A DNA stretch of 50,837 nucleotides from Desulforamulus aquiferis (GTDB lineage Bacteria > Bacillota > Desulfotomaculia > Desulfotomaculales > Desulfotomaculaceae): the NCBI GenBank assembly GCA_004143605.1, contig AWVY01000040.1:25597-76433 (forward strand), given 5' to 3'. How positions within the stretch are numbered: the stretch's first letter is position 1; every line of letters starts with the position of its first letter. Below the pieces are notes generated by a model, which saw nothing but the letters and a program-made list of their open reading frames with translations, ran no database searches and was not told where the DNA came from. The translations under genes were made by a program, and so were the position numbers. This document shows, in pieces, positions 32,295-42,153 of this stretch.

Positions 32295-32357
32295 AACAGG
32301 ACCTCTCGCACCTCTCCACACAATTGTGTGTGACGTGTCCCAGAGAGGGCGTTTTTT
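32295..32357 (+). ncRNA. AbiF-type structured RNA upstream of the Abi gene
   Basis: About 63 nucleotides between a strong promoter and six T (32352-32357). Pairings seen: hairpin CACAC-AATT-GTGTG (32317-32330); GGAC (32299-32302) with GTCC (32337-32340); CTCTC (32303-32307) with GAGAG (32343-32347). The last two cross each other, so an H-type pseudoknot is possible; a second CTCTC at 32312-32316 could compete. A conserved RNA immediately upstream of abiF genes is an established motif class, and later work links AbiF and its RNA to a toxin-antitoxin system related to Cas13. Here the position, size, poly-U end and pseudoknot potential fit. Whether it matches the published consensus has not been tested. 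Confidence 0.7.
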
Positions 32358-32371
32358 ATGTGGAGGTTTCT

Positions 32372-33237
32372 ATGCAACTTAAGAAAGCAACCACCTTTGA
32401 CGAGCAGATTCAAATACTTAAACAACGAGGTCTTATTATTGATGATGAAGCTACTTGTAAAAGTTTCCTAAGCAGCATAAACTATTATCGATTTACGGCC
32501 TATCTATTACCTTTTAAGAAAAGTGATAATACCTATGTAAATGAGGTATATTTTGAAGATGTTTATAAAATGTATGATTTTGACAGAAGAATGCGAACTC
32601 TGTTGTTTGGAATTGTTGAAGAGATAGAATTACTTTTAAGAACCGTTTGGCTTATTATCACGCTCATAAATACGGGCCAGTTGGGTATTTAGAAATTACC
32701 AATTTTAACAGCAAACATAATCATGAGCGGTTCCAAAAACTCATAGAGGATGCTATTTCAAATAATAAATCTACTTTAGTTGTAAAACATCACAACTCAC
32801 GGTACGATGGAAAATTTCCTTTATGGGTAATTATAGAGTTTTTCTCGATGGGAATGCTATCCTACTTCTACTCAGATTTCCCCCTGGTTGACAAAAAGCA
32901 TATTGCTAGGGATTTATATAATACTAGCTATAAAAATGTAGATAGCTGGTTGAGATGTATTACTGATCTTAGAAATAAGTGTGCACATTACTCAAGGCTA
33001 TATTATTGGAAATTTCCTGCTCAACCTGTAATTCCAAAGTCTTTTGATTTTGTCCCTTCTGGTAGGCTTTTTGACCAAATCTTAATGTTAAAATTTCTCT
33101 ATATTGATAAGAGCAAATGGAATAAATCCATTGTTATTGAAATACAAGCTTTAATTGAAGAATATTTTGAGCATATCAAACTAAGCCATATTGGTTTCCC
33201 GGATAATTGGAAGGATTTATTAGTTTCGCCTTATTAG
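32372..33237 (+). CDS. Abi_2-family abortive infection protein (AbiD/AbiF type, HEPN; frame-broken)
   Basis: About 288 residues. Seen: KKATTFDEQIQILKQRG (family start), SINYYRFTAYLLPF, then two HEPN-type motifs: an Arg near residue 90 with AYYHAHKYGP following (R-x5/6-H), and CITDLRNKCAHYSRLY near residue 200, giving R-N-x3-H. HEPN proteins are RNases; Abi_2 proteins arrest phage infection, and AbiF is the proposed ancestor of Cas13. One base lost near 32650 splits it just at the first motif. ATG 32372 is preceded by GGAGG at five bases; it directly follows the structured RNA. The predicted toxin would be held by that RNA (inference from the family). Confidence 0.85.
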
Positions 33238-33376
33238 ATTAAACATTAAGTAGACTAATTAATCCAATAAACAGAAAGACCCCTTCAGTGTGTGAATGAA
33301 CTGCCCCCTGTCAAGTAGACAGTGGAAATAATAAAAATCCCTGACACCAATCATTTCCTTATGGTTGGTGTCATTT

Positions 33377-34276
33377 TTATGCTGCTGAACTATTCAGGAA
33401 TTGTCTGTATTCCAAAGGCGTCATACAGTTTAATCTCTTTTGATATCGGTTAGTATTGTAATAATGTATGTATTCTTCAACTGCTGCTTCCAGATCTTCA
33501 TAGTTGTTGAATCTATTAAGATAATACATCTCCGATTTCATGATTCCCCAGAATGATTCCATCGGGCCATTATCAATGCATCTGGATACCCTTGACATGC
33601 TTTGGGTCATTCCTGCATCATCCAATTTTTTCTTGAATCTTTTACTCGTATATTGGAAGCCACGATCGCTGTGAAAGAGTGGTTTAGCATCCGGATATGT
33701 CTGATGTGCTATATCAAAAGTTCTAAAAACAAGTTCATTGTTGTTGGAATGTCCAACCACAAAAGAGACAACACTTTTATCTGCCAAATCAAGGATTGCA
33801 CTAAGATAAGCTTTGCTTTGAAGACCATACTTCATTTCGGTCACATCAGTTAGCCATTTTGTACCAAATTCATTGGATTGAAAATTTCTATTTAAGACAT
33901 TTTCTGCCGTGATTTCAGGTGTTGATTTGATGTAATTCTTACGCTTCCTACGGCATACAGATTTCAGATTTAAGATATTCATAAGTCTGTATATCCGCTT
34001 ATGATTAACATTAAGATTATTTTCCCGGTTTAGTCTAATTGTCATCTGGCGGTATCCAAGAATTCCGTTTCTTTCTTCATAGGCATCCTTAATCATGGGA
34101 AGCAACTCTTTGTTTAATTTCTCATTATTACTTTCTTTCCTGTTGAGCCATTTATAATACGAAGAACGTTGTATACCGAGAATCTTACAAAGTTCACTTA
34201 TGGGATATGATTTCGTGTCATTCAGATCACGTATTGTGAAATATATAGTTTCATATCTTACCTGGCTTAGAACCGC
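33377..34276 (-). CDS. IS3-family transposase OrfB (DDE integrase core)
   Basis: About 300 residues in the -1 frame relative to OrfA, giving the OrfAB fusion by frameshift in the usual IS3 way. An HTH_21-type segment (ISELCKILGIQRSSYYKWLN, then GILGYRQMTIRLN) is followed by an rve core with catalytic residues DVTEM (Asp), FHSDRGFQY (Asp) and NGPMESFWG (Glu). YIHYYNTNRYQKRLN at the end is typical. The overlap frame matches programmed -1 slippage, but since the window has many single-base losses the two explanations cannot be told apart here. Complete, so possibly active. Confidence 0.92.
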   Translation of the reverse strand, partial: AVLSQVRYETIYFTIRDLNDTKSYPISELCKILGIQRSSYYKWLNRKESNNEKLNKELLPMIKDAYEERNGILGYRQMTIRLNRENNLNVNHKRIYRLMNILNLKSVCRRKRKNYIKSTPEITAENVLNRNFQSNEFGTKWLTDVTEMKYGLQSKAYLSAILDLADKSVVSFVVGHSNNNELVFRTFDIAHQTYPDAKPLFHSDRGFQYTSKRFKKKLDDAGMTQSMSRVSRCIDNGPMESFWGIMKSEMYYLNRFNNYEDLEAAVEEYIHYYNTNRYQKRLNCMTPLEYRQFLNSSAA

Positions 34277-34950
34277 CTTCTTTCTAGCTCGTCCAGCTTT
34301 TTTAGAATATCAATCTCCATCTGCTTTCTTTTATTCTCAGCCTGGAGTAACTTATTCTGGGCCCTTAGCTTCTCAACTTCAGACATCTCATCTTCGGATT
34401 TTCTTTTCCCTCGTTTGTCCTGAAGTGCATCCACACCGTCTGTTAAGTATTTATTTGTCCAGGAATAAATTTGCTGATATGATACCTGGAATTTCTGTGC
34501 TGTTTCGGCATAATTCTGTTGATGTTCAATGCAGTATTTAACAATTTCTATTCTTTCATCGTAGGTAGTTGCTCGTCCTTTAGCCATGATTGGTGTTCCT
34601 CCTGATCCGGAAGTTTTTAACGTCTCATGACCATTATATTTAAAAATCCAGTTACGTAACTGACGAGTTGATTTAATACCATATCTTTTACATATTTCCA
34701 TGTGTGATCCATCACCCGCCAGATAATCGTTTACAGCTTTAGTCTTTAGTTCTGCGGGATAGGTACTGTTTTTGGATGTATTAAGCAGGCCATTTGGGCC
34801 TAACGATTGATAAGTATAAAGCCATTGTCTGACGGATGTAAAGGAAACATCTAGCATAGTAGCTAAATGTCTAAGCGAATCGTCTCCACGAAGATATTTT
34901 TCAATAGCTGCAATTTTTTCTTCTCCTGAAATTTTGGCCTTATGAGACAT
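34267..34950 (-). CDS. IS3-family transposase OrfA (long form, two HTH regions)
   Basis: Intact 227 residues, longer than usual OrfA. Two helix-turn-helix regions (about 8-60, KISGEEKIAAIEKYLRGDDS; and about 130-185, AKGRATTYDERIEIVKYC) are followed by a C-terminal coiled coil (EVEKLRAQNKLLQAENKRK) that dimerises OrfA. GGAGGAG precedes the ATG. It binds the inverted repeats and, fused to OrfB, forms the full transposase. Confidence 0.9.
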   Translation of the reverse strand: MSHKAKISGEEKIAAIEKYLRGDDSLRHLATMLDVSFTSVRQWLYTYQSLGPNGLLNTSKNSTYPAELKTKAVNDYLAGDGSHMEICKRYGIKSTRQLRNWIFKYNGHETLKTSGSGGTPIMAKGRATTYDERIEIVKYCIEHQQNYAETAQKFQVSYQQIYSWTNKYLTDGVDALQDKRGKRKSEDEMSEVEKLRAQNKLLQAENKRKQMEIDILKKLDELERRRF

Positions 34951-35036
34951 GAAAAAGCTCCTCCTTGTAATAGACAGTTTTATTATTTAAACTGTCTACC
35001 ACAAGGGGAGCATATCAAAAAGCAGAAGGTCTTTTG

Positions 35037-36408
35037 TTAATTAGTATTGGGCTCGGCAACCCTTAAATTGTCTGCTGGGAAAAATACAGATTGATGCTCC
35101 TTGATAAACCAGAGGGTCAGACCAAAGGACAGAAGGTCCGCTATTGGGAAGGCCACCCAAATTCCTTCAAGGCTAAACCAAAGGGGTAGCACCAATATTA
35201 AGGGAATTAAAAACAATACTTGCCGGGACATGGTCAGGATAAAGGCAGCACGGGCCTTGCCCAAAGCTTGAAATACTCCACCTGTGACCACCTGGACACC
35301 AATGGTAATAGAAAGGGCAAACATGACCCTAAGGGCCGTCTCACCCATTTCAATGGCAGCTAAATCAGGCGTAAAGATTGACAAGATGGCCCTTGGGAAG
35401 AGCATAATAGCCACAAAACCTACCAGGATAACCATTGTGGAGGTTTTAATGGCCAACCAAATGGATTCGCTAACCCGGTTATGCAGGTTAGCACCATAAT
35501 TATAGCCAACAATGGGCAAGAGTCCCTGCATAATACCAATAATTGGCATGAGGGCAAACATTAAGATCCTATGAATGATTCCAAAGACCGCCACAGCCAG
35601 GTCACCGCCGTAAGAAACCAGCATATGGTTTGCCGCCACAAACATGACACTTCCTGCAGCTTGTTGTACAAAGGCTGAGGAACCGATGGATAATATTTTA
35701 TTGATTACTGACAAATTAGGTATCAAATAAGAGGGTTTAAATGATAAAGTGCTTTTCCCATGGCAAAATACCATACTAAATATACAGCCGTAACTCCCTG
35801 GGATACCACAGTGGCAATGGCCGAGCCTTTGATGCCTAAACCGAAAGAAAAAATAAAAATTGGCGTTAAAATAATATTTAAGCCTGCAGAAATAAGCATA
35901 GTTATCATGGCGGTTTTGGCATTGCCCTCAGAGCGAACAATGTTGTTCATGGCAAAACCGAAGGCGAAAAAGATAGTACCATATAAGATTATCCCTAAAT
36001 AGTCCTGGGCATAGGGCAACATTGTTTCACTGGCGCCAAAAAGGTAGAGGATGGGAGTCAATAGACTTAGGCCCAAAACAATACCTGCAATGCTGACAAT
36101 TAAAATCAGACTGATGATATTACCGAAGACATGATTTGCCTCATCGGCTTTCTTCTCACCTAACAACCTGGAAATCACCGAGCACCACCGATACCGATGG
36201 CACCGGCCAGTGCCATAATAATCATTTGAACAGGAAAGGCAATGGAAATGGCCGACACACCTACAATGCCTACAGCCCGGGCCACAAAAATGGTGTCTAC
36301 AACGTTATATAAGGCCATTACAAACATGCCAAAGGTAGCAGGTACAGATAATCTAGCCAATAGGTTAGGGATTGGTTCTTTCCCTAATAGTTCACTATGT
36401 TGTCTCAT
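35037..36408 (-). CDS. MATE-family efflux transporter (frame-broken)
   Basis: About 455-residue, 12-span multidrug/toxin extruder. Seen: SVPATFGMFVMALYNVVDTIFVA, the conserved first-half start; SEGNAKTAMITMLISAGLNIILTP, the mid-protein signature; GIMQGLLPIVGYNYGA, the equivalent motif of the second half. Two breaks, near 36175 and 35735, each from one lost base. GGAGAG is placed just before the ATG. A MarR repressor lies 33 bases upstream on the same strand, so this is a classic regulator-pump operon. Substrate unknown. Confidence 0.9.
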
Positions 36409-36441
36409 AATTAATCTCTCCTATATAAAAATCAATAATTT

Positions 36442-36879
36442 CTAAAATCTATCTTTATGAATGTAATCAGCAGCGTTTTGGGCTAGCTTAGTCAATAGAA
36501 TGAATGCTTGCTCCACCTCTTCTTCGGTCATACCAGTACTTAAAATATTAGTCCAGCCCTTGATAATAGAAAACAACGTTGGCTTAAAGTCCTTAGCAAG
36601 CTGAGTTAAGAAAACATGATTTGAACGCAGGTCCTTTTCATTCGGTTTTCTCACGATATAGCCGCCGCTTCTAACTTGCTTAGTGCCCTGGCTGTAGTGC
36701 CTTATCTATATTTAAACATTGGGCGATTTCCTCCTGAAGCAAACCATCCCTTTCATAAAGGACTATTAAAAACAAAAACTGCCCTTTGCCAATGCCGTAG
36801 GCTCCAGTTCTTTGTTGATATAAATTTGACCATAACGATAGAGTAAGGAAATCCACTTTCCTAAGGAAACATTGGTCAC
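36442..36879 (-). CDS. MarR-family transcriptional regulator (frame-broken)
   Basis: About 145 residues. Reading across three single-base losses (about 36810, 36700, 36670) gives a continuous chain: VSLGKWISLLYRYGQIYIN, ELEPYGIGKGQFLFLIVLYE, the winged helix QEEIAQCLNIDKATTARALS, KLEAGGYIVRKPNEKDLRSN (wing with the D-x-R type of MarR), then a C-terminal dimerisation helix ending IHKDRF. GTG at 36879 follows GGGGGTG. It precedes the MATE gene in one operon; two copies of a matching palindrome lie directly upstream, so autoregulation and control of the pump are likely. Confidence 0.85.
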
Positions 36880-36893
36880 TGATAGCACCCCCT

Positions 36894-36911
36894 TGGTTGC
36901 AAATGCAACCA
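36894..36911. promoter_or_regulatory. MarR operator, site 1
   Basis: Perfect palindrome TGGTTGC-AAAT-GCAACCA, 15 bases upstream of the marR start, overlapping the region of its ribosome site. It shares both half-sites with site 2, centres 39 bases apart. Confidence 0.75.
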
Positions 36912-36932
36912 TTAATAGATTATAAACCTGAA

Positions 36933-36950
36933 TGGTTGCTTATGCAACAA
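36933..36950. promoter_or_regulatory. MarR operator, site 2
   Basis: TGGTTGC-TTAT-GCAACAA: the same half-sites as site 1 with one mismatch. With site 1 it brackets the likely marR-MATE promoter. Confidence 0.75.
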
Positions 36951-36988
36951 ATATTGTTTATTAGAAATAATTACAAATTAATAATATA

Positions 36989-38060
36989 CTAAGCAAAAAA
37001 GAATGGACCAATAGGGTAAGCTAGTCTAATGAAAAAAGGAGGCACCCCCCGATTCAGGGAGTGTCTCCTTTTTATAACTACCTCAATATGCCTTTTATCC
37101 TCAGAGACTTCTAAGGAGTAACCTAAATATTCTGCCAAGGATTCCAGCGAAGATAGATTTGCTCCTCGAAAGCGACCGGTTCCACAGACCACTCTATATT
37201 ATCACCATCAGCGGAGACGAAGAAGTTTGTATCATTTTCCCACCTTAGTAATTCCCCGGTCTTATTTCGTAGCACCAATTCGTTTGATTCAGATGACCAT
37301 TCAAGGGAGCAGCCGGTGGCCTGGGCAAAGGAGCGCGCACCCACCAATACGCTGCTGTCCTCTCCGGTACCAACTAACCTGGAGAAGATTAGCTTGCCCT
37401 CGTACTGGACCACCACCGGGCTGGCAAGATATCTATTAATGTTGCTGGTCAATACCTGATAGCCCCTTTTGTTTAGGTGAATACCGTCTGTAGTATAGAT
37501 TTTGGCCAAGCCCGCTCCATCCTGCAGGGAGGTGTTGTGATCCATAAAGACCAGGTTCATTTCCCTGCAAACCTTAAACAGTCCTTCATTAATGGGCCGA
37601 ATATATTCATTGTAGTTTTTATCAGTTGTCAATAATACAGACTGCACTATAACGGGGGTGCCTGGGAGACTAGCCTGAATTTGCGTGAGCAACAGCTTAT
37701 ACCTGGCCACAACCTCCTCTGGGGGGAGCCAGTAAGCACAAACATCGTTGGTTCCCAACATAATAAAGACCTTATGGGGCTTTATATCCAATACCGATGG
37801 CTTTAGCCTCTCCATGGCATCGTCCAGCGCATCCATTCTTATACCACGATTGATAATATTATACCTTTGACGAAGGTCTTCAAAGGGGAAGAATTCTGTA
37901 AGGGAGTCCCCAAGGAAAACGATGGTTCCAAGCTCATGCTTAAGGTACTTATTTTCTTCCTCGTACCTTGCCACATATTGGCCCCAGGCCTCGTACCTGG
38001 CCTCTGCAACCCGGGCCAGCTTAGCAATAGCAGGAGCAAACTCAATATTAGTTTTTTCAT
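36989..38060 (-). CDS. Secreted SGNH/GDSL hydrolase with copper-amine-oxidase-N-like domain (frame-broken)
   Basis: About 355 residues. Signal peptide MKKLILSLLLLLLSWPGL, then an SGNH esterase/lipase fold: catalytic Ser in TIVFLGDSLTEFFP (block I), block III FIMLGTNDVCAYW, and the Asp-x-x-His pair in YTTDGIHLNKRGYQVL. C-terminal half: stalk-type surface domain (GTGEDSSVLVGARSFAQATG and SLESLAEYLGYSLEVSED). Such enzymes remove acyl groups from wall or extracellular glycans. Breaks near 38010 and 37150 are lost bases. The true start is ATG 38060, with a signal peptide and an AGGAGG site; an upstream open frame at 38112 lacks both. The C-terminus reads into the terminator, so the true stop may be earlier. 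Confidence 0.83.
37033..37073 (-). terminator. Terminator of the secreted-hydrolase pair
   Basis: Arms AAAAAGGAGGCAC and GTGTCTCCTTTTT (one G-T pair) with a 15-base loop; A run and T run on both sides make it work in either direction. Confidence 0.8.
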
Positions 38061-38115
38061 AGTTTAAGTCATCTCTCCTCCTGGATCTCGGCCTGCCTCT
38101 GGCTAACCCCATCCT

Positions 38116-39590
38116 TTAAATAATAAGGGTCAGATATGCCTGTCGGAAGGCTTCCTTGGCTGCGGCGGTGGAGTCGATACGGTAGAGCCTCTTGCCGTCA
38201 GTCTGATCATACCAAACAGCTATACGTATATTGGGGTAGTGGGACATGGAGCCAAGGGCCTCTTTAATCCACTGGGATTTATTGCCCCCCAATTCATTGG
38301 AAGAGAATTCTGTAATCATAAAGGGCTTGTTGGGATATTTGGCCAGGTATTCTTGATAAATGGGTATATACATCTCATTAAAGCCACGCCAGGTTTCGTA
38401 GGGATAACTGGTGCCGTTATTGTAGCAGGTTAAACCAACCCAATCTACATAACCGTCTCCCGGATAATAAAGCTCAGGGGCATTCCATTTAAAATCGGGG
38501 AAGGAGCGATCGTGAGGGTTCCAGACGAATATAGCATTGTCTGCCCCCTGCTCCTCAAATATGTGATGGATGCGCTGCCAGGCTTCCACAAAAAGATCCC
38601 TATCTTTACTGAAAAACCAAGTACACCAGGTCCCAGTCTCCGTTCATCTCATTGGCAAAGCGAACAAAAAGAGGCTCGCCCACCTCTTTTACCTGGTTGG
38701 CCCAACGGGTTATATAATCATCAAACTTACCGTCAACAATATCTGGAATTAGTACGCTATCAATGTTGGCCTCCTGCCAGGGATGCCAGGTAAGCATCAT
38801 TATTCTTCCGTCGGCATAGGTGTCCTTGACCATTTTTTCAGGAAAATTCTTATCAAATTCTGTATAGGTCATAATCAGTTCAAATTTGTGCTCCAGGGTA
38901 TCTTCATAATCCTTATAACCCTCTAAATCCTTTGGCTGGTAAAGTCTCGGGTGGAAGAGGGGGTGGAATATACCGAACATTACCTTATCCTGGGGAATAT
39001 TTACCTCCAGGTTTTGGCCGGACAGCTTAATATCTCCGGCAGAATAATTTCCGGCAGCAAGTACTGGTTTCTCGAAGGCTTAACCTCCATAAAGGTCTGT
39101 AAAATCTGGTCCAGGACAGGGCTATACTTACCGAAGCTATCCTCATCCGTTTTCATGGTAAAGGTGTAGACCTTATCTTTGAAAACCAGGTTGATCTCAC
39201 GGTAATAGTTGAGGTCATTTGGACGGTTTTCCAGCTTTGGTCTAACCCACATCAGCCGATGGCTTTGAGGCCGTTTACAGGGGTACGGTTATGGGCAATT
39301 AGTTTAACCCCGTACTTTTGCTCTAAGATATTTCTATTACCAAAGAGTACATACTCATCCGCTGAGATACCCTTTAGCGGTTGATTAAAGATGTCTATTA
39401 TACATTTCTGATCCTCAGCCACCAGACGAGTGACAATACCCTTTTCACTGTCATCAAGCTGCCAATTGTTCGGGTACTTGATACTATAACCGTCTACCCC
39501 GTTTTGATAGGTAACCAATTCCTCTGCCAAACCAATGGAGGGAAACAATAGCAGGGAGCAGAGCAGAACCAAAAAAAATACTTTTCTCAT
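38116..39590 (-). CDS. Secreted PsbP-like domain plus GH26-type glycoside hydrolase (frame-broken)
   Basis: About 490 residues. Signal peptide (VFFLVLLCSLLLFPSIGLAEE), then a PsbP/DUF1795-like region (DGYSIKYPNNWQLDD to about residue 165), then a glycoside hydrolase of clan A resembling GH26 beta-mannanase. The acid/base Glu is in VRFANEMNGDWD, the nucleophile Glu in MITEFSSNELGG, and the NAIFVWNPHD and VDWVGLTCYN strands are typical. It would cleave a mannan-like or other beta-glycan outside the cell. Four or so single-base losses (about 39255, 38990 and two near 38600). Immediately upstream of the SGNH hydrolase (56 bases), so the two likely act on the same polymer. Confidence 0.83.
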
Positions 39591-39743
39591 TAATTAGTCC
39601 ACCTTTATTTTAGTTTCTACTTATTTCTCCAAAGCAAGATAAATTTCCTGGTTTTTAATGGCAAAATCGTGCTGTATCGGAAAAGTAACTGACCTGATGG
39701 ACTTTATCCTTAAATCTGCTGGGGATAAGAAAATAGCCTTAGG

Positions 39744-39772
39744 TTGAGGTAAAAATATACACGTGTTAAACT
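39744..39772 (+). promoter_or_regulatory. Possible promoter of topB
   Basis: TTGAGG and TAAACT spaced 17 bases, 63 bases before the topB ATG; moderate match to the sigma-A consensus. Confidence 0.45.
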
Positions 39773-39834
39773 AAGGGAGAATTAGTCAAGAAATAATACC
39801 TATAAAATAGAAAATATAAGGTGGTAATCCATTA

Positions 39835-42017
39835 ATGGCTGCAATAGTGGTTTTAGCGGAAAAACCTTCGGTAGGTCGGGATTTAGCGAGGGTACTGCAC
39901 TGCAACAAAAAAGGGAACGGCTATTTTGAGGGAGATAAATACCTAGTAACCTGGGCCCTGGGTCATCTGGTAACCCTTGCTGATCCCGAGTCTATGACGA
40001 AAAATATAAGTCCTGGAGGATGGAAGATCTGCCCCTGCTGCCTGACCACTTAAAGCTGGTCATTATCAAGCAAAGTGGCAGGCAATATAGTATTGTTAGG
40101 GAACTGCTCAATAGGAAGGATGTAAAGGAAATCGTGATTGCCACCGACGCAGGCCGAGAGGGTGAATTGGTGGCCAGATGGATATTAGAAAAGGCTGGTG
40201 TTAGAAAGCAAATCAAAAGACTTTGGATATCCTCCGTAACAGACAAGGCCATTAAAGAGGCTTTCAGAAGCTAAGGAGCGGTAAGGATTATGAGAACCTT
40301 TATGCCTCCGCTGTAGCCAGGGCAGAGCTGATTGGCTGGTGGGAATTAATGCCACCAGAGCCTTGACTTGCAAACATAATGCCCAGCTTTCCTGCGGGAG
40401 GGTCCAAACCCCCACCCTGGCAATTGTGGCCCGTCGGGAGGAAGAAATTAACAACTTTAAACCAAGGACCTTTTACGGTATCACAGCCATCACTGCTGCC
40501 CAATTGAAGTTAACCTGGCAGGATGGTAAAACAAAGGAGCATAGGATCTTTGAAAAGGATAAATGCGATAAAATTGTTGCTGCATTAGAAAACAAAAGTG
40601 CCAGGGTCATTGGTGTGGATAAGGCCAAAAAGACAGATTTTCCCCCCCAGCTATATGATTTAACAACCTGCAAAGGGATGCAAATAAGATCTTTGGCTAT
40701 TCTGCCAAGGAAACTCTTTCCATTATGCAAAAGCTGTATGAACAGCATAAGGTACTAACCTATCCCAGGACAGATTCCCGCTATATATCCTCGGATATAG
40801 TGGAGACCCTAAAGGATCGGGTAGAGGCCTGCGGGGACAGACCCTACGCTAGATTCACCAGTAAAATTTTAAGGAGCCCCATTAGGATCAACAAGAACTT
40901 TGTTGATAATAATAGGGTATCTGATCACCATGCCATTATACCGACGGAACAATCGGTGGTAATAAGTGAATTTAGTGATAAGGAAAGAAAGATCTATGAT
41001 CTGGTTGTCAAAAGGTTCCTGGCAGTCCTATACCCGCCCTTTGAATATGAGCAAACAACCATTAAGGCCCAAATTGGGGAGGAGCTATTTATTGCCAGGG
41101 GAAAAAGGGTAATTAGCCAGGGCTGGAAAGAGATTTATGATCAAAACTGGGAGGAAAGTGATCCTGTGGTCGCAGAACAACTTTTGCCAGAGATAAATAA
41201 TGGAGACCAGCTGGAGATAAAGTCCTTAAGCCAGACCAGGGGAGAAACCAAACCACCTGAGCCATTTACCGAGGGCAGCCTGTTGGCCGCCATGGAAAAT
41301 CCCGCCAAATATATGGAGGGAGAGGATAAGGGACTGGCAGATACCCTGGGTAAAACCGGGGGACTTGGTACTGTAGCCACCAGGGCAGATATTATTGAAA
41401 AGCTTTTTAATAATTTTCTAATGGAAAAAAACGGAAACAAAATAACTTTAACCTCAAAGGGAAAGCAGCTTCTGGAGCTGGTTCCTGAGGATTTAAGAAC
41501 CCCCGCCCTGACAGCCCAGTGGGAACAGAAATTAGAGGCAATCTCCAAGGGTTTACTCAAAAAGGATAATTTTGTCAACCAAATGAGGGGCTATGCCAAA
41601 ACGGTTGTGCAGGAGATAAAAAACAGCGAGGCTAAATTTAGACACGATAATCTTACCGGCAGCAAATGTCCGGACTGTGGGAAAAGAATGCTTGAGGTAA
41701 AGGGCAAAAAGGGAAAGATGCTTGTTTGTCAGGATCGGGAATGTGGACACAGAATAGGTCTAAGCAAGATAACCAACGCCAGATGCCCTAACTGTCACAA
41801 GAGAATGGAAATGCATGGAGAGGGAGAGACAAAGCTCTTTGTGTGTCCGTGCGGATATAGAGAAAAGCTTACCTCTTTTAATGAAAGAAGGGAAAAGGAA
41901 AAAACCAATGTGAGTAAAAAGGACGTTTCAAAATACCTCAAGGAGCAGCAAAAGGGTGATGACGGCCCAATAAACTCGGCCCTTGCCGATGCATTAGCAA
42001 AGCTAAAACTTAAGTAA
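39835..42017 (+). CDS. topB: DNA topoisomerase III (frame-broken)
   Basis: Type IA topoisomerase, about 730 residues, which relaxes and decatenates DNA and often works with RecQ helicases. Seen: Toprim start [33 protein letters not shown] with the metal-binding acidic residues, [27 protein letters not shown], catalytic Tyr in [23 protein letters not shown], and a C-terminal zinc region with several Cys pairs (CPDCGKRM and CPNCHKRM, then CPCGYRE). Four breaks (about 40030, 40272, 40327, 40690), all single lost bases. Starts at ATG 39835, preceded by AAGGTGG. Alone, with a terminator. Confidence 0.93.
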
Positions 42018-42023
42018 TTATGC

Positions 42024-42058
42024 AACCCACCGTTCATAAGAAAGGTGGGTTTTGTCTT
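42024..42058 (+). terminator. Terminator of topB
   Basis: Arms AACCCACC and GGTGGGTT followed by TTGTCTTTC, seven bases past the stop. Confidence 0.8.
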
Positions 42059-42153
42059 TCACAATTTCCCATATTCTTTTTACATTTTCTTTATTTTATT
42101 TAATGTAAACTGAGCTATTATTGAAAATATTTGGATCAGAAAGAAGGCTTTGT

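Larger units (their letters stand above)
33302..35012 (-). mobile_element. IS3-family insertion sequence
   Basis: A 1,711-base element bounded by inverted repeats beginning TGCCCCCTGTCAAGTAGACA (left) and, read inward from the right, TGCTCCCCTTGTGGTAGACA; each continues into an AAATAATAAAA tract. Ends are 5'-TG...CA-3', as in IS3. Contains OrfA (34267-34950) and OrfB (33377 to about 34276) in overlapping frames. No clear target duplication is visible at the borders (GAAC at the left against TATC at the right), so it may be old. Confidence 0.9.

Noticed and set aside
33290-35025. Target-site duplication of the IS3 element
   Set aside because: The bases next to the two ends (GAAC and TATC) do not match, so no duplication is claimed.
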